64,000 nucleotides of DNA from contig NZ_BBOX01000173.1 of assembly GCF_001553455.1 (NCBI RefSeq), positions 1 through 64,000 of the forward strand, read 5' to 3'. This DNA comes from Streptomyces hygroscopicus subsp. hygroscopicus. Lineage in GTDB: Bacteria > Actinomycetota > Actinomycetes > Streptomycetales > Streptomycetaceae. A program made the position numbers and the translations under genes. Positions within the stretch are counted from its first letter, which is position 1, and each line of letters begins with the position of its first letter. The notes below the pieces were generated by a model, which made no database searches, had not been told where the DNA came from, and saw only the letters and a list, made by a program, of their open reading frames with translations. Positions 1-9,475 of this stretch are shown here, piece by piece.

Positions 1-1480
1 CCGCTGCCCCCGCGCCGAGGCGCTGGCCGCCCCCATCACCTGCGGAAAGGTCTCGGTACCGCTCGACTACACCCGCCCCCGCGGCAAGCACATCACCCTC
101 ACCGTCAGCCGCGTCCGGGCCACCGGACCCACGGCACGGCATCAGGGCGCGCTGATCTACAACCCCGGCGGGCCGGGCGCTTCCGGTATGGCGTTCCCCG
201 AGCACGCGGCCGAGGACGCCTTCCGGCGCGTGGCCGCCGCCTACGACTTCGTCGGCTACGCCCCGCGGGGCGTGGGCCGCTCCGCCCCGCTGTCCTGTCA
301 GCGGCCGTCCGCCTACGCGAAGGCCCCGACCAGCTCCCCGCCGCACCCCACCGCCGCCTTCAAACGGCGGCTGGTGGCGCGGGCACGCGCCTACGTCCGG
401 GGCTGTCAGCGCCGCTCCGGGAGCGCGCTCGCGCACTACACCACGCTGAACAACGCCCGCGATCTGGAGGTGCTGCGCGCGGCGCTGGGCCAGCGGCGGC
501 TCACCTTCGTCGGCGCCTCGTACGGCACGTACTACGGGGCCGTCTACGCCACGCTCTTCCCGGGGCGGGTGCGCCGGATGGTCTTCGACAGCGTGGTCGA
601 CCCCAGCCCCTGGAAGATCTGGTACCGCGACAACCTCGACCAGTCCGTCGCCTTCGAGCGGCGCTGGCGGGACTGGCACCGCTGGGTCGCCCGGCACCAC
701 GCCGTCTACCACCTGGGCGCCACCGCGGACCGGGTGCTCGCCTCCTACGAGAAGGCGCGGCGGCGGCTGGGGCGGAAACCGGCGGGCGGGGTCGTCGGCA
801 CCGCCCAGCTCAAGAACGCGTTCCTGCGGACCGGCTACAACGACGCCTACTGGGACCCGGCCGCCCGGGCGCTGGCCGCCTATCTGCACGGTGACTCCGA
901 GCCGCTGGTCGCGCTCGCCGCGCCCGATCCGGCGCAGGCCGCCGCCGAGGAGAACGGCAACGCCGTCTACACCGCCGTGGAGTGCAACGACGCGCCCTGG
1001 CCGCGCGCCTGGGCCACCTGGGACCGCGACAACACCGCGCTCGCCCGCCGCGCGCCCTTCGAGACCTGGGACAACGTGGCGATGAACCTGCCGTGCGCCT
1101 TCTGGCCGCTGAAGCAGGACCGCCCCCTCGACGTGGGGGACATGGAGGCCGTGGGGCCCCGGAAGGGACGCGCGGTGGCGCCGCCGGTGCTGCTGCTGTC
1201 AGCGGAGCGGGACGCGGCCACGCCGTACGCGGGGGCGAAGGAGCTGTGGCGCCGGCTGCCCGGCTCCTCGCTGGTGACCGAGCGGAAGGCGGGCACCCAC
1301 GGGCTGTGGGGCGGCCCCAACGACTGCGTCAACCGCCATGTGGACACCTATCTGCTGACCGGGCGGACCCCGGGCCGGTCCGCCTTCTGCGCCCCGCGCC
1401 CGGAGCCCGAACCGCTGCCGGAACCGGCCCCGCTGCCCGAGTCCGGCAAACAGCCGGCCGCGCTCCCGGGTACGCCGTAA
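1..1480 (+). CDS. Alpha/beta hydrolase, TAP-like peptidase family (5' partial)
   Basis: Probable serine exopeptidase of the tripeptidyl-aminopeptidase family, which in Streptomyces are usually secreted and remove short peptides from N-termini. The reading frame is already open at base 2, so the start and any signal peptide lie outside the window. Visible are the oxyanion strand YNPGGPGASG (about base 160), the nucleophile elbow GASYGTYYG (about base 510), the acid in ERDAATP (about 1205) and the catalytic His in GTHGLW (about 1295), followed by an NDCV segment typical of the C-terminal TAP-like domain. The tail is Pro/Glu-rich and probably disordered. The gene converges on hemQ with 213 bp between. 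The family call is firm; the substrate is not known. Confidence 0.85.
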   Translation, partial: RCPRAEALAAPITCGKVSVPLDYTRPRGKHITLTVSRVRATGPTARHQGALIYNPGGPGASGMAFPEHAAEDAFRRVAAAYDFVGYAPRGVGRSAPLSCQRPSAYAKAPTSSPPHPTAAFKRRLVARARAYVRGCQRRSGSALAHYTTLNNARDLEVLRAALGQRRLTFVGASYGTYYGAVYATLFPGRVRRMVFDSVVDPSPWKIWYRDNLDQSVAFERRWRDWHRWVARHHAVYHLGATADRVLASYEKARRRLGRKPAGGVVGTAQLKNAFLRTGYNDAYWDPAARALAAYLHGDSEPLVALAAPDPAQAAAEENGNAVYTAVECNDAPWPRAWATWDRDNTALARRAPFETWDNVAMNLPCAFWPLKQDRPLDVGDMEAVGPRKGRAVAPPVLLLSAERDAATPYAGAKELWRRLPGSSLVTERKAGTHGLWGGPNDCVNRHVDTYLLTGRTPGRSAFCAPRPEPEPLPEPAPLPESGKQPAALPGTP

Positions 1481-1628
1481 GAGGGTGAGGCGGGTTTCCG
1501 CACGAGTGCGGGGGACGCCCGCGATCCCCCGCCGGGACGGCCGCCGGGCCCCGGGCGCCGCCGTAAGGGCGCACCGGCACCGGTAAGGCACACCCCTCGG
1601 CTGGAGTGACCGGCGTTCCCCTCAGCCC

Positions 1629-1684
1629 TGCGTGCCCCTCGACCCGCCGTGGAGCGTCGCAACCCGTGCGTGCCCCTCGACCCG
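1629..1684. repeat. 18-bp direct repeat between convergent genes
   Basis: An identical 18-base word (TGCGTGCCCCTCGACCCG) occurs at 1629-1646 and 1667-1684, a 38-bp spaced duplication in the gap between the hydrolase and hemQ. No gene is seen in this 213-bp gap. Confidence 0.6.
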
Positions 1685-1693
1685 TGGAGGGTG

Positions 1694-2410
1694 TCAGGCC
1701 AGGCCGGCGACGAGCTCGGAGACCGCCTTGCGCCGACCGGTGAAGAACGGCACCTCCTCGCGCACGTGCCGACGCGCCTCGGAGCCGCGCAGATGGCGCA
1801 TCAGGTCGACGATCCGGTGCAGCTCGTCCGCCTCGAAGGCCAGGATCCACTCGTAGTCGCCGAGCGAGAAGGAGGCGACGGTGTTGGCGCGTACGTCGGG
1901 GTAGCCGCGCGCCATCTTGCCGTGGTCCGCGAGCATCCGGCGGCGGTCCTCGTCGGGCAGCAGGTACCAGTCGTAGGAGCGGACGAACGGGTACACGCTG
2001 ACGTACTCGCGCGGGTTCTCGTCCGCGAGGAACGCCGGGATGTGGGACTTGTTGAACTCGGCCGGGCGGTGCAGCGCCATGTTGGACCACACCGGCTCCA
2101 GGGCCCGCCCCAGCCGGGTGCGGCGGAAGAGGTTGTACGCCTCCTGGAGGGCGTCGGAGGTCTCCGAGTGCCACCAGATCATGACGTCCGCATCGGCGCG
2201 CAGCCCGGACACGTCGTAGGTGCCGCGCACGGTGACGTCCTTGGCGGCGAGCTGGGAGAAGAGCTCCTCGACCTCGTCGGCGTAGCCGGTGCGGTCCTCC
2301 GGCAGGAGATCGCGCAGTCGGAAAACCGACCACAGGGTGTAGCGAATGACCTCGTTGAGGTCCTTGGCCTTCTTACCGGCGTTGGGGGTCTTCTCAGGAG
2401 CAGCAGTCAT
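1694..2410 (-). CDS. hemQ: Coproheme decarboxylase HemQ (ChdC)
   Basis: Last enzyme of the coproporphyrin-dependent haem pathway of actinobacteria and firmicutes. It decarboxylates coproheme to haem b using hydrogen peroxide, in the cytoplasm. The 238-residue product is colinear with actinobacterial HemQ: the catalytic Tyr is at 140 (YPFVRSYDW), the distal His at 123 (KSHIPAF) and the proximal His at 163 (ADHGKM). These spacings match those I recall for the C. diphtheriae enzyme (H118, Y135, H158). The ATG at 2410 was chosen over an upstream in-frame ATG because the extension would run into hemY. It starts 4 bp after the hemY stop, so the two are co-transcribed and probably translationally coupled. 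Confidence 0.96.
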   Translation of the reverse strand: MTAAPEKTPNAGKKAKDLNEVIRYTLWSVFRLRDLLPEDRTGYADEVEELFSQLAAKDVTVRGTYDVSGLRADADVMIWWHSETSDALQEAYNLFRRTRLGRALEPVWSNMALHRPAEFNKSHIPAFLADENPREYVSVYPFVRSYDWYLLPDEDRRRMLADHGKMARGYPDVRANTVASFSLGDYEWILAFEADELHRIVDLMRHLRGSEARRHVREEVPFFTGRRKAVSELVAGLA

Positions 2411-2414
2411 GTCC

Positions 2415-3905
2415 CTATTCTCGCTCTCCGGTTCCGGAGCCCGGCTCCAGGGTGGCCGTCTGGGTGCCCAGCAGCTCGTCGGCCGCCTTACGGGCGCTGC
2501 CGACACACGCCGGGATGCCCACACCGTCGTAGAGCGCTCCGCACACCCGCAGCCCCGGCACCTTGGCGACCTCGGCGCGGATGCGGGCCACCCGGTCGAG
2601 ATGGCCCACGGGGTACTGGGGCAGTCCGCCGTCCCAGCGGTCCACCCGGGACGCGACGGGCCGGGCCGTCAGGCCGACGGCCTCGCCGAGGTCGGCGAGC
2701 GACACCCTTACCAGGTCGGCGTCGTCCCGCTTCAGATCCGCCTCGTCCTCAAACCGCCCGATCGAGGTACGCAGCATGAAGAGATCCGGGGCGGCATCGC
2801 CCAGCCAGCCCCACTTGCGGCTGGAGAACGTCGACGCCTTGATCGTCCGGCCGTCCACCGGCGGCACCAGGAAGCCGCTGCCCTCGGCGAGCGAGGCCAC
2901 GTCCGTGCGGCGGAAGGCCATGGTGACCAGCGCCATCGAGACGTAGTCGACGGCGGCCAGCTCGGCGGAGGCGGCCGGGGAGCAAGCGGCCAGCAGCCGG
3001 GCGGCGGCGGGCGCGGGGACCGCCAGCACCACGGCGTCGGCCGTCACCACCGGCGGGCCGTCCGTCCCGCTCGCGCCACCCGTCCCGTGCGCGCGGTCCA
3101 CGGCGACGGTCCAGCCGTCGGCGGTGCGCCGCAGTTCCGTCACCGGCGCCCCGGTACGGATCTCGCCGCCCGCGGCCCGTACGGCGTCGGCGACCGCGAG
3201 CGGCAGCCGGCCGATCCCGCCGTCGATGCCCATGAACACCGGGCCGTCCTGCCGTCGCGCCGCGCGCTCGGTCAGCTCCCGGACGCCCTCGGTCAGCGGA
3301 CGGCCCGAGCGGGCCATGTCGAAGAGGGTGGGGACGGCCGCCCGCATCGAGGTGCGGTACACATCGCCCGCGTACACCCCGCCCAGCAGCGGTTCGACCA
3401 GCCGGTCCACGACCTCGCGGCCGAGCCGGGCCGCGATGAACCCGCCGAGGGCCACGTCCTCGCCGACCGGTGTGGGCGGCAGCTCCCGGTCGCGGGCGAT
3501 CCGGGCCAGCCCCTTCTCGGAGATCACCCCGGACGCGGCCAGCGGTGCCAGATCACCGGGAACGCCCATCACATGTCCCTTGGGCATCGGCCGCAGCCCG
3601 CCGCGCGTCCAGATGGCGGCGGTCGCGGTCGCGGGCGGCTGCAGCAGGTCGCCGAGGCCCACATCGCGTGCCAGCTCCACCGCCTCCGGGCGGCGGGCGA
3701 GCATCGACTCGGCGCCGAGGTCGACCGGTACGCCCTCGATCTCCCCCGCGCGCAGCTTGCCGCCGAGCCGCTCCGACGCCTCCAGGACCGTCACCCGCAC
3801 CCCACCGCCGAGCAGCCGGTGAGCCGCCGCGAGGCCCGCGATTCCGCCGCCGATGACCACGACATGGCCGGTGCGTTCCGCCCCCGGGGTGTTCACCGCT
3901 CTCAT
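2415..3905 (-). CDS. hemY: Coproporphyrinogen III / protoporphyrinogen oxidase HemY (CgoX)
   Basis: FAD-dependent oxidase of 496 residues that oxidises the porphyrinogen ring. In actinobacteria the HemY type is taken to act on coproporphyrinogen III, just before iron insertion and HemQ. The N-terminus holds the dinucleotide-binding motif [17 protein letters not shown] followed by [10 protein letters not shown]. The C-terminal FAD-contact region reads [17 protein letters not shown], as in this family. The start ATG at 3905 precedes a short polar tail ahead of the FAD fold. It is upstream of and nearly contiguous with hemQ. The ferrochelatase gene hemH is not in the window. NCBI pipelines often name this protein HemG. 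Confidence 0.95.
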   Translation of the reverse strand: MRAVNTPGAERTGHVVVIGGGIAGLAAAHRLLGGGVRVTVLEASERLGGKLRAGEIEGVPVDLGAESMLARRPEAVELARDVGLGDLLQPPATATAAIWTRGGLRPMPKGHVMGVPGDLAPLAASGVISEKGLARIARDRELPPTPVGEDVALGGFIAARLGREVVDRLVEPLLGGVYAGDVYRTSMRAAVPTLFDMARSGRPLTEGVRELTERAARRQDGPVFMGIDGGIGRLPLAVADAVRAAGGEIRTGAPVTELRRTADGWTVAVDRAHGTGGASGTDGPPVVTADAVVLAVPAPAAARLLAACSPAASAELAAVDYVSMALVTMAFRRTDVASLAEGSGFLVPPVDGRTIKASTFSSRKWGWLGDAAPDLFMLRTSIGRFEDEADLKRDDADLVRVSLADLGEAVGLTARPVASRVDRWDGGLPQYPVGHLDRVARIRAEVAKVPGLRVCGALYDGVGIPACVGSARKAADELLGTQTATLEPGSGTGERE

Positions 3906-3953
3906 GCCCCCACTCTCTCACTCGCCCCCGGGCCCCCCTCTGACGGGCCCGGT

Positions 3954-4290
3954 TCACACGCTGCGGAAGGCCCCCGGAGGGAGCTGCGCCGAGGCCGTGG
4001 CCAGGGCCGCCGCGATCCTGGGCGCGGTGGCGCGCGGAGCCGGGAGCGGCTCCCGGCGGAGGGTCCCGGCGGTGCCGCGGCCGGCGTGGGGTGCCACGTT
4101 GAGCGCGGCCACCTCGCGCCAGTGGGCGTCCCCCGGTCGCGTCGGCTCTGAGCCCGGACAGCGCCGCGGCCACCTCGCGCCCGCGGGCGTCCCGTACCGG
4201 CACGGCGAGCGACCCCAGCCCCCTCCCGCCGGCTCCTGCTCGGTCAGGGCGTGCCCGCCTGCCGCCGCGCGCTCCTCGGACCGCGGCGGC
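3954..4290 (-). pseudogene. IclR-family regulator remnant, frameshifted
   Basis: On the minus strand two frames together spell an IclR C-terminal (effector-binding) domain: HALTEQEP near 4255-4232, then in another frame SLAVPVRDARGREVAA, then back to REVAALNVAPHAG through LPAPRATAPRIAAAL to a stop at 3954. The second frame change is explained by a 61-bp tandem duplication: the 17-base word CGCGGCCACCTCGCGCC is at 4104-4120 and again at 4165-4181. Since 61 is not a multiple of three, the duplication itself breaks the frame. The helix-turn-helix half is gone. The rest of the 640-bp gap between hemY and the next gene holds nothing else recognisable. Confidence 0.7.
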
Positions 4291-4548
4291 CGTGGGCGTG
4301 GCGCATGGCACGTGGGACGTGGGACAGGGACTGACGGCGCTCTCCCCGCGCCCGGTCGGGGTGCGCGAGCGGACCGGCGCTCAGCGGCACCCCTCTTCGA
4401 CCCCTTCGGCAGCCGGACGCACGCGGTGTGCGTCAACGGCGCGCCGAATGCTCCTGAGCGCCGTGCGCGACGTGCTGATCCGGGAGTGCGCCGCACCCGC
4501 ATAGGTTGGTTCCACTACAGCCGGACATCCAGTGGTGGAGGGGCATTC

Positions 4549-5940
4549 ATGGCGGCGGCACGGCGCATGGTGGTCATCGGGGGCGACGCGGCGGGCATGT
4601 CCGCCGCGTCACAGGCGCGCAGGCTCAGGAGCCGGAGCGAGCTGGAGATCCTCGCCTTCGAACGGGGCCAGTTCACCTCGTACTCCGCCTGCGGCATCCC
4701 GTACTGGGCCGGCGGTGTGGTGAACGGCCCCGAGGATCTGATCGCCCGTACGCCCGAGACCCACCGGGGACGCGGGATCGACGTACGGACGGGTACCGAG
4801 GTCGTCGAGATCGACCTCGCCGGGCAGCGGGTCCTGGCGCGGGATCTCGATGCGCGCGGTGCGGGCGAGCGCTGGCACGGCTTCGACGACCTGGTCATCG
4901 CCACCGGCGCCCGGCCGCGCCGCCCCGACATGCCGGGTATCGACGCGCCCGGCGTCCACGGGGTGCAGACCCTGGACCACGGGCAGGCGCTGCTGGAGAC
5001 CCTGGAATCCACCCGGGTCGAGCGGGCGGTCGTGATCGGCGCCGGATACATCGGGGTGGAGATGGCCGAGGCGCTCATGCGGCGCGGCTGCCAGGTCACC
5101 GTCCTGGAACGCGGTGATCAGCCCATGTCCACGCTCGACCCCGACATGGGGCGGCTGGTGCGCGACGCGATGTCGGGGCTCGGCATCGACACCGTGACCG
5201 GCGCCGAGGTCACCGAGGTGATCACGGGCGAGGACGGCCGGGTGCGGGCGGTGGCCACCAAGGTCAGCGAATACCCGGCCGATCTGGTGATCCTGGGCCT
5301 CGGAGTGGCCCCCGAGACCGCGCTCGCCCAGGAGGCGGGGCTGCCGGTGGGCGATTACGGCGGGCTGCTGACCGATCTGGCCATGCGGGTGCGCGGTCAC
5401 GACAACATCTGGGCGGGCGGCGACTGTGTCGAGGTCCTCGATCTGGTGTCCGGCCGCACCCGGCACATTCCGCTGGGCACCCACGCCAATAAGCACGGCC
5501 AGGTCATCGGCTCCAACGTGGGCGGCGACTACGCGACCTTCCCCGGTGTCGTCGGCACGGCGGTCAGCAAGGTCTGCGATCTGGAGATCGCCCGCACCGG
5601 GCTGCTGGAGGCCGAAGCGGCCGCCGGGGGGCTGAAGTTCGAGGCGGTCACGGTCGAGTCCACCAGCCGGGCCGGGTACTACCCGGACGCCCGGCCGATG
5701 ACGGTGAAAATGCTCGCCGAGCGGCGCACGGGACGGCTGCTCGGCACACAGATCGTCGGCCGGGAGGGCGCGGGCAAACGGGTCGACATCGCGGCGGTCG
5801 CGCTGACCGCCGGGATGACGGTGGAGCAGATGACGGCACTGGACCTGGGCTACGCCCCGCCGTTCTCCCCGGTGTGGGACCCGGTGCTGGTGGCGGCACG
5901 CAAGGCGGCGGCGACGGTACGGGCGGCCGAACGCCACTGA
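4549..5940 (+). CDS. FAD/NAD(P)-dependent disulfide reductase, CoA-disulfide-reductase-like
   Basis: 463-residue pyridine nucleotide-disulfide oxidoreductase of the single-cysteine group (CoA-disulfide reductase, NADH oxidase, persulfide reductase). The FAD fold opens with VVIGGDAAGMSAASQARR. The probable redox Cys48 lies in YSACGIPYW, the position of the active Cys in CoA-disulfide reductases. The NAD(P) fold is at about 163 (VVIGAGYIGVEMAEAL), a second FAD contact is AGGDCVEV, and a C-terminal dimerisation domain follows. A GGAGGGG site at 4537-4543 fixes the ATG at 4549. It is monocistronic. Streptomyces lack CoA-disulfide as their main thiol buffer, so the true substrate may be another low-molecular-weight disulfide or persulfide; that is inference. 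Confidence 0.88.
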   Translation: MAAARRMVVIGGDAAGMSAASQARRLRSRSELEILAFERGQFTSYSACGIPYWAGGVVNGPEDLIARTPETHRGRGIDVRTGTEVVEIDLAGQRVLARDLDARGAGERWHGFDDLVIATGARPRRPDMPGIDAPGVHGVQTLDHGQALLETLESTRVERAVVIGAGYIGVEMAEALMRRGCQVTVLERGDQPMSTLDPDMGRLVRDAMSGLGIDTVTGAEVTEVITGEDGRVRAVATKVSEYPADLVILGLGVAPETALAQEAGLPVGDYGGLLTDLAMRVRGHDNIWAGGDCVEVLDLVSGRTRHIPLGTHANKHGQVIGSNVGGDYATFPGVVGTAVSKVCDLEIARTGLLEAEAAAGGLKFEAVTVESTSRAGYYPDARPMTVKMLAERRTGRLLGTQIVGREGAGKRVDIAAVALTAGMTVEQMTALDLGYAPPFSPVWDPVLVAARKAAATVRAAERH

Positions 5941-6686
5941 GCCCACCACGCGAACGCCCCCGAGCCGCGCCCGGGTCCGCGCCGGGTCCGGGCGCGGACC
6001 CGGGCGCGGACCGTCGGCAAGAGCAGCGCGAACGGCACGGCGGACGGCCCGGCGAGGCGGGCCGCCCCGGGCCAGTCGGCGGGGGCACGTGCGGCTTGGG
6101 CAGCTCGGCGGGGCGCACCGACACGGGCCGGGCGGCGGGGCGGATAGCTCGGACACCACGAACCGCACGACGAGGCGCACCCACACCGGCCAGGCGGCGG
6201 AGGCGGACAGCTCGAACGCCGCGAACGGCACAGCGAGGGCCGCCGGGCCGCCGCAAACGGCTCGGCGCGGGCCATCGGCGCGGGCGGCTTGGGCAGCTCG
6301 GCGAGGCGGACCGACACGGGCCAGGCGGCAGGGGGCGGGCCGCTCGGACGCCGAACGGCACGGCGCGGGCCATCGGCCCGGGCGGCTTGGGCAGCTCGGC
6401 GGGGCGCACGAACACGGGCCAGGCGACGGACGGGGGCACGGGCCGCTCGGCACCGCAAACAGCACGACGAGGCGCACCGACACGAGCCAGTCGGCGCGGG
6501 CGGACAGCTCGGCGCCGCGAACGGCACAGCGAGGCCGACCCACGCGGGCAAGGCGGCAGGGGCGCGGGCCGCTCGGACGCCGCAAACAGCACGGTGCCGC
6601 AAACAGCACGACGAGGCGCGGCACGGTGCCGCGAACGGCACGGTGCCGCGCGGCACGGGCACCCACGGCTCGTGCGAGGGCGCCGA
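5941..6686. repeat. Noncoding G+C-rich region with degenerate ~98-bp tandem repeats
   Basis: 745 bp between two convergent genes. The phrase GCGGCTTGGGCAGCTCG starts at 6091, 6284 and 6382, and CGGCGCGGGCCATCGG at 6264 and 6361, marking an imperfect tandem of about 98 bp (roughly 6264-6459) flanked by more decayed copies. Shorter words such as GCACGACGAGGCGC and CGCAAACAGCACG recur to 6640. All six frames give Arg/Ala/Gly-rich nonsense without ribosome sites, so no gene is called. Confidence 0.7.
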
Positions 6687-8225
6687 TCAGTTCACGCTCT
6701 CGATGACCCGGAGCGCGAGCCGGATCCGCTCGGCCAGGTGGCGGGGGCAGCTCCACGCCTCGGGGTCGAAGGGCCGCTCGGGCGTGGCGTACTCCTGGGG
6801 CGCGTAGAGGTGGTTGAGATGGGCGCCGTAAGGGTCCTCGTGGAAGCCGAAGTGACGGCCCCTCATCAGCTCGGTCAGCACCTCCCAGGGGTGCGCGTCC
6901 CCGTGCGGGCAGGGCCGCGCCGCCGCGGCGGTCTCCACCGCGCCGAGGATCGCCCGCAGGTCCCGGTGGACGGCCTCGGGCGGGGGCTCCTCGTCCGAGG
7001 TCACCGACCAGCAGGCGACCAGCAGCAGCACCAGCCGCTCGCGCGGATCGGCCGGGCCCGCCGCGAACCGCCGCGCGGCCCACAGCCCGGCGTCCTCCGC
7101 GGCCTGCCCGTCCCGGCAGCGGAAGCGCACGGCGTGGGTGAGCCGTGCGATGTCGAGCCGCCCGTCGGGGCGCAGCAGCACCTCGTCCAGGTGGGCGGTG
7201 TCCCGGACGCCGAAGAGCCGCTCCCGCCCGGCCCGCAGGTGGTCCAGCGCCTCGCGGGCGATCGCGGCGAGGAAGGCCGGGCACAGCCACGCCTCCAGCG
7301 GCGCGGTCTCCACCTCCTCCCGGTGCCAGTGGCGGTAGACGCCCCGGCCGCCGGGGCTGAGCAGATGGATGCCCACGGTGGCCTGCTCCGCGGTGTCCCG
7401 GCCGACCTCGGGGTGGTCCCCCGTGTGGTCCCCCGCTCCGTGGGCGCAGGGCGCGTCGCCGAGGCCGGGCAGCACCGCCTCCAGGGCGTCCACCATGGTG
7501 TCCAGGACCCGCCTGTCGCGGATCCGGCCGCCGGCGGCGTAGAAGCAGGCGGCGTGCAGGACGACCACGAGCCCGGCGCGGTGCCGGCCCAGGGGGTCGG
7601 CGAGCAGGTCCCTGGCGTAGCCGGACAGCTCCTGGCCGGGGTCGACGCCCGCGCCCGGGTAGTCCCAGACGATCGAGCGCAGGTCCGCGGCGCGGCGCGC
7701 GTCGCGGGCCGGGAGCCGGGGCGGGACGCCGCCCACGCTGCCGGGGGCGATGATGTCCACGGCGACCCGCGCGTACCCGGCGACGTCGCGCGGGCACAGC
7801 CACTGCGCCTTGGTCGCGTCGTCCTCCCAGTCGGGGTCCTCGTCCTCGGTCAACCCGTTGGTGAGCAGCGGCAGATCGTCCACGAAGTGGTCGATCCGGT
7901 CGTCCAGATCGCTCTCGTACGGATGCGTCCGGTGCGCGCAGGGCGCCTCGCGCAGCCGCCGGTCGGTGGTGTGGAGGGCCTCCAGGGCCGCCGCCGTGAC
8001 GTCCTTGCGGGAGAAGCGGCCGATGTGGGCGGCCATCATGACCAGCCCGAGCGTCCAGGCGTACGCCCCCTGGCCCGCGGGGTCGGCCGCCAGCCGCCCG
8101 GCACAGTCCAGGACGGCCCGGTCCGCGTCACCGCCGTAGGTCTCGTGGAGGATGCCGTCCCAGTCGTCGACGAAGTGGACACAGTCCGGCAGCTCCGACG
8201 AGTCTGACAGCGCGGTGGCGGGCAT
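6687..8225 (-). CDS. Unrecognised protein with three C-x-H...H-P...C-P repeats
   Basis: 512-residue cytoplasmic protein that I do not recognise; no signal peptide or membrane segment. It is built from three related units, each a helical stretch, then a Cys-x-His pair, a His-Pro a few residues later, and a W-x-CP roughly 50 residues on. In unit 1 these are C96-x-H98, H101-P and C144-P; in unit 2, C260-x-H262, H271-P and C315-P; in unit 3, C439-x-H441, H445-P and C493-P. After each CP a helix of the AR.AL type follows. The repeated Cys/His quartets could each bind a metal ion, but that is inference. The start at 8225 is preferred because GAGGGG lies 10 bases upstream; in-frame ATG 8234 and GTG 8243 are alternatives. 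It lies 52 bp downstream of hemE on the same strand. Confidence 0.8.
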   Translation of the reverse strand: MPATALSDSSELPDCVHFVDDWDGILHETYGGDADRAVLDCAGRLAADPAGQGAYAWTLGLVMMAAHIGRFSRKDVTAAALEALHTTDRRLREAPCAHRTHPYESDLDDRIDHFVDDLPLLTNGLTEDEDPDWEDDATKAQWLCPRDVAGYARVAVDIIAPGSVGGVPPRLPARDARRAADLRSIVWDYPGAGVDPGQELSGYARDLLADPLGRHRAGLVVVLHAACFYAAGGRIRDRRVLDTMVDALEAVLPGLGDAPCAHGAGDHTGDHPEVGRDTAEQATVGIHLLSPGGRGVYRHWHREEVETAPLEAWLCPAFLAAIAREALDHLRAGRERLFGVRDTAHLDEVLLRPDGRLDIARLTHAVRFRCRDGQAAEDAGLWAARRFAAGPADPRERLVLLLVACWSVTSDEEPPPEAVHRDLRAILGAVETAAAARPCPHGDAHPWEVLTELMRGRHFGFHEDPYGAHLNHLYAPQEYATPERPFDPEAWSCPRHLAERIRLALRVIESVN

Positions 8226-8277
8226 GTCGGTCATGCCCCTCACGACGACACGGGAGCCACCCGGGTTCCCGCTTGGT

Positions 8278-9384
8278 TCAGACCTTCACAGAAGGTGCGC
8301 GCGTCGCGCTCCTCGCGTGCACGTACTCGACGAGACGGGTCAGCGCGTCCGGATCGGTGCTGGGCAGGACGCCGTGACCGAGGTTGAAGATGTGTCCCTC
8401 CAGCCCCCGGGCCGCCTCCAGCACCTCGTCCGCCTTGGCCTCGACGGCCGTCCGGGGGGCGAAGAGCACGGCGGGGTCGAGATTGCCCTGGAGCGCCTTG
8501 CCGGGGCCGACCCGCCGGGCGGCCTCGTCCAGCGGCACCCGCCAGTCGACGCCGACGACGTCCGCGCCCGCCTCGCCGAGCAGCCCGAGCAGTTCACCGG
8601 TGCCCACCCCGAAGTGGATGCGCGGCACCCCGTATCCGGCGACGGACGCGAAGACCTTCGCGGAGGCGGGCAGCACGCTGCGGCGGTAGTCGGCGGGGGC
8701 CAGGGCGCCCACCCAGGAGTCGAAGAGCTGGACGGCCGAGGCGCCCGCCTCGATCTGCACCTTCAGGAAGGCGGAGGTGATGTCCGCGAGCCGGTCGAGC
8801 AGGGCGGCCCACAGCTCGGGGTCGCCGTACATGAGCGCCTTGGTGTGCTCGTGGTTGCGCGAGGGTCCGCCCTCGACCAGATAGCTGGCGAGGGTGAAGG
8901 GGGCGCCCGCGAAGCCGATGAGCGGGGTCGCACCGAGCTCGCCGACGAGCGCCCCGACGGCCTCGGTGACGTACTTCACATCGTCCGGGTCGAGCGGGCG
9001 CAGCCGCTCCAGATCGGCGCGGCTGCGGATCGGCCGCTCGACGACGGGCCCGACCCCGGGCTTGATGTCGAGGTCGATGCCGATGGCCTTGAGGGGGACG
9101 ACGATGTCGCTGAAGTAGATGGCCGCGTCCACCCGGTGCCGGCGCACCGGCTGCAGCGTGATCTCGGTGACCAGGTCGGGCCGCATGCAGGACTCGAGCA
9201 TCGCGGTGCCCTCACGGAGCTTGCGGTACTCCGGGAGCGAGCGCCCCGCCTGCCGCATGAACCACACCGGCGTATGGGGCACCGGCTCCCGGCGACAGGC
9301 CCGCAGAAAAGCCGAATCGGCTGTGGCACGGGCCGCGGCGCGGCCGGTCTGCTGCTGGCCCGAGGGCCGCTCGTTGGCGCTCAT
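8278..9384 (-). CDS. hemE: Uroporphyrinogen decarboxylase
   Basis: Removes four carboxyl groups from uroporphyrinogen III to give coproporphyrinogen III, the substrate of HemY in this window's haem branch. The 368 residues are full length. The family signature [12 protein letters not shown] is at 43-54, the catalytic Asp is in IYFSDIVVP (D93), and the second signature [12 protein letters not shown] is at about 157-168. The ATG at 9384 was chosen over a longer frame because residues before it are low-complexity and cross the divergent DUF3000 promoter. Transcribed away from the DUF3000 gene with 91 bp between starts; the repeat protein follows on the same strand and may be co-transcribed. Confidence 0.97.
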   Translation of the reverse strand: MSANERPSGQQQTGRAAARATADSAFLRACRREPVPHTPVWFMRQAGRSLPEYRKLREGTAMLESCMRPDLVTEITLQPVRRHRVDAAIYFSDIVVPLKAIGIDLDIKPGVGPVVERPIRSRADLERLRPLDPDDVKYVTEAVGALVGELGATPLIGFAGAPFTLASYLVEGGPSRNHEHTKALMYGDPELWAALLDRLADITSAFLKVQIEAGASAVQLFDSWVGALAPADYRRSVLPASAKVFASVAGYGVPRIHFGVGTGELLGLLGEAGADVVGVDWRVPLDEAARRVGPGKALQGNLDPAVLFAPRTAVEAKADEVLEAARGLEGHIFNLGHGVLPSTDPDALTRLVEYVHARSATRAPSVKV

Positions 9385-9475
9385 GTCCCAAATCTTCGCA
9401 CGGGCCGAACGAGTGACCCGCCAACCCGGGTGTTCCTCCCCGGTTGGGGCCCTCACTGCGCCTAGTCTTCCGGGC

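Noticed and set aside
4609..7803. Very long minus-strand open frame (over 1000 codons)
   Set aside because: Antisense shadow of the FAD reductase gene joined to the repeat gap and to the wrong frame of the three-repeat protein; Arg/Ala/Pro-rich, no ribosome site, no recognisable domain.
8463..9260. Several plus-strand frames opposite hemE
   Set aside because: Mirror-image coding typical of high G+C genes; hemE on the minus strand accounts for the sequence.
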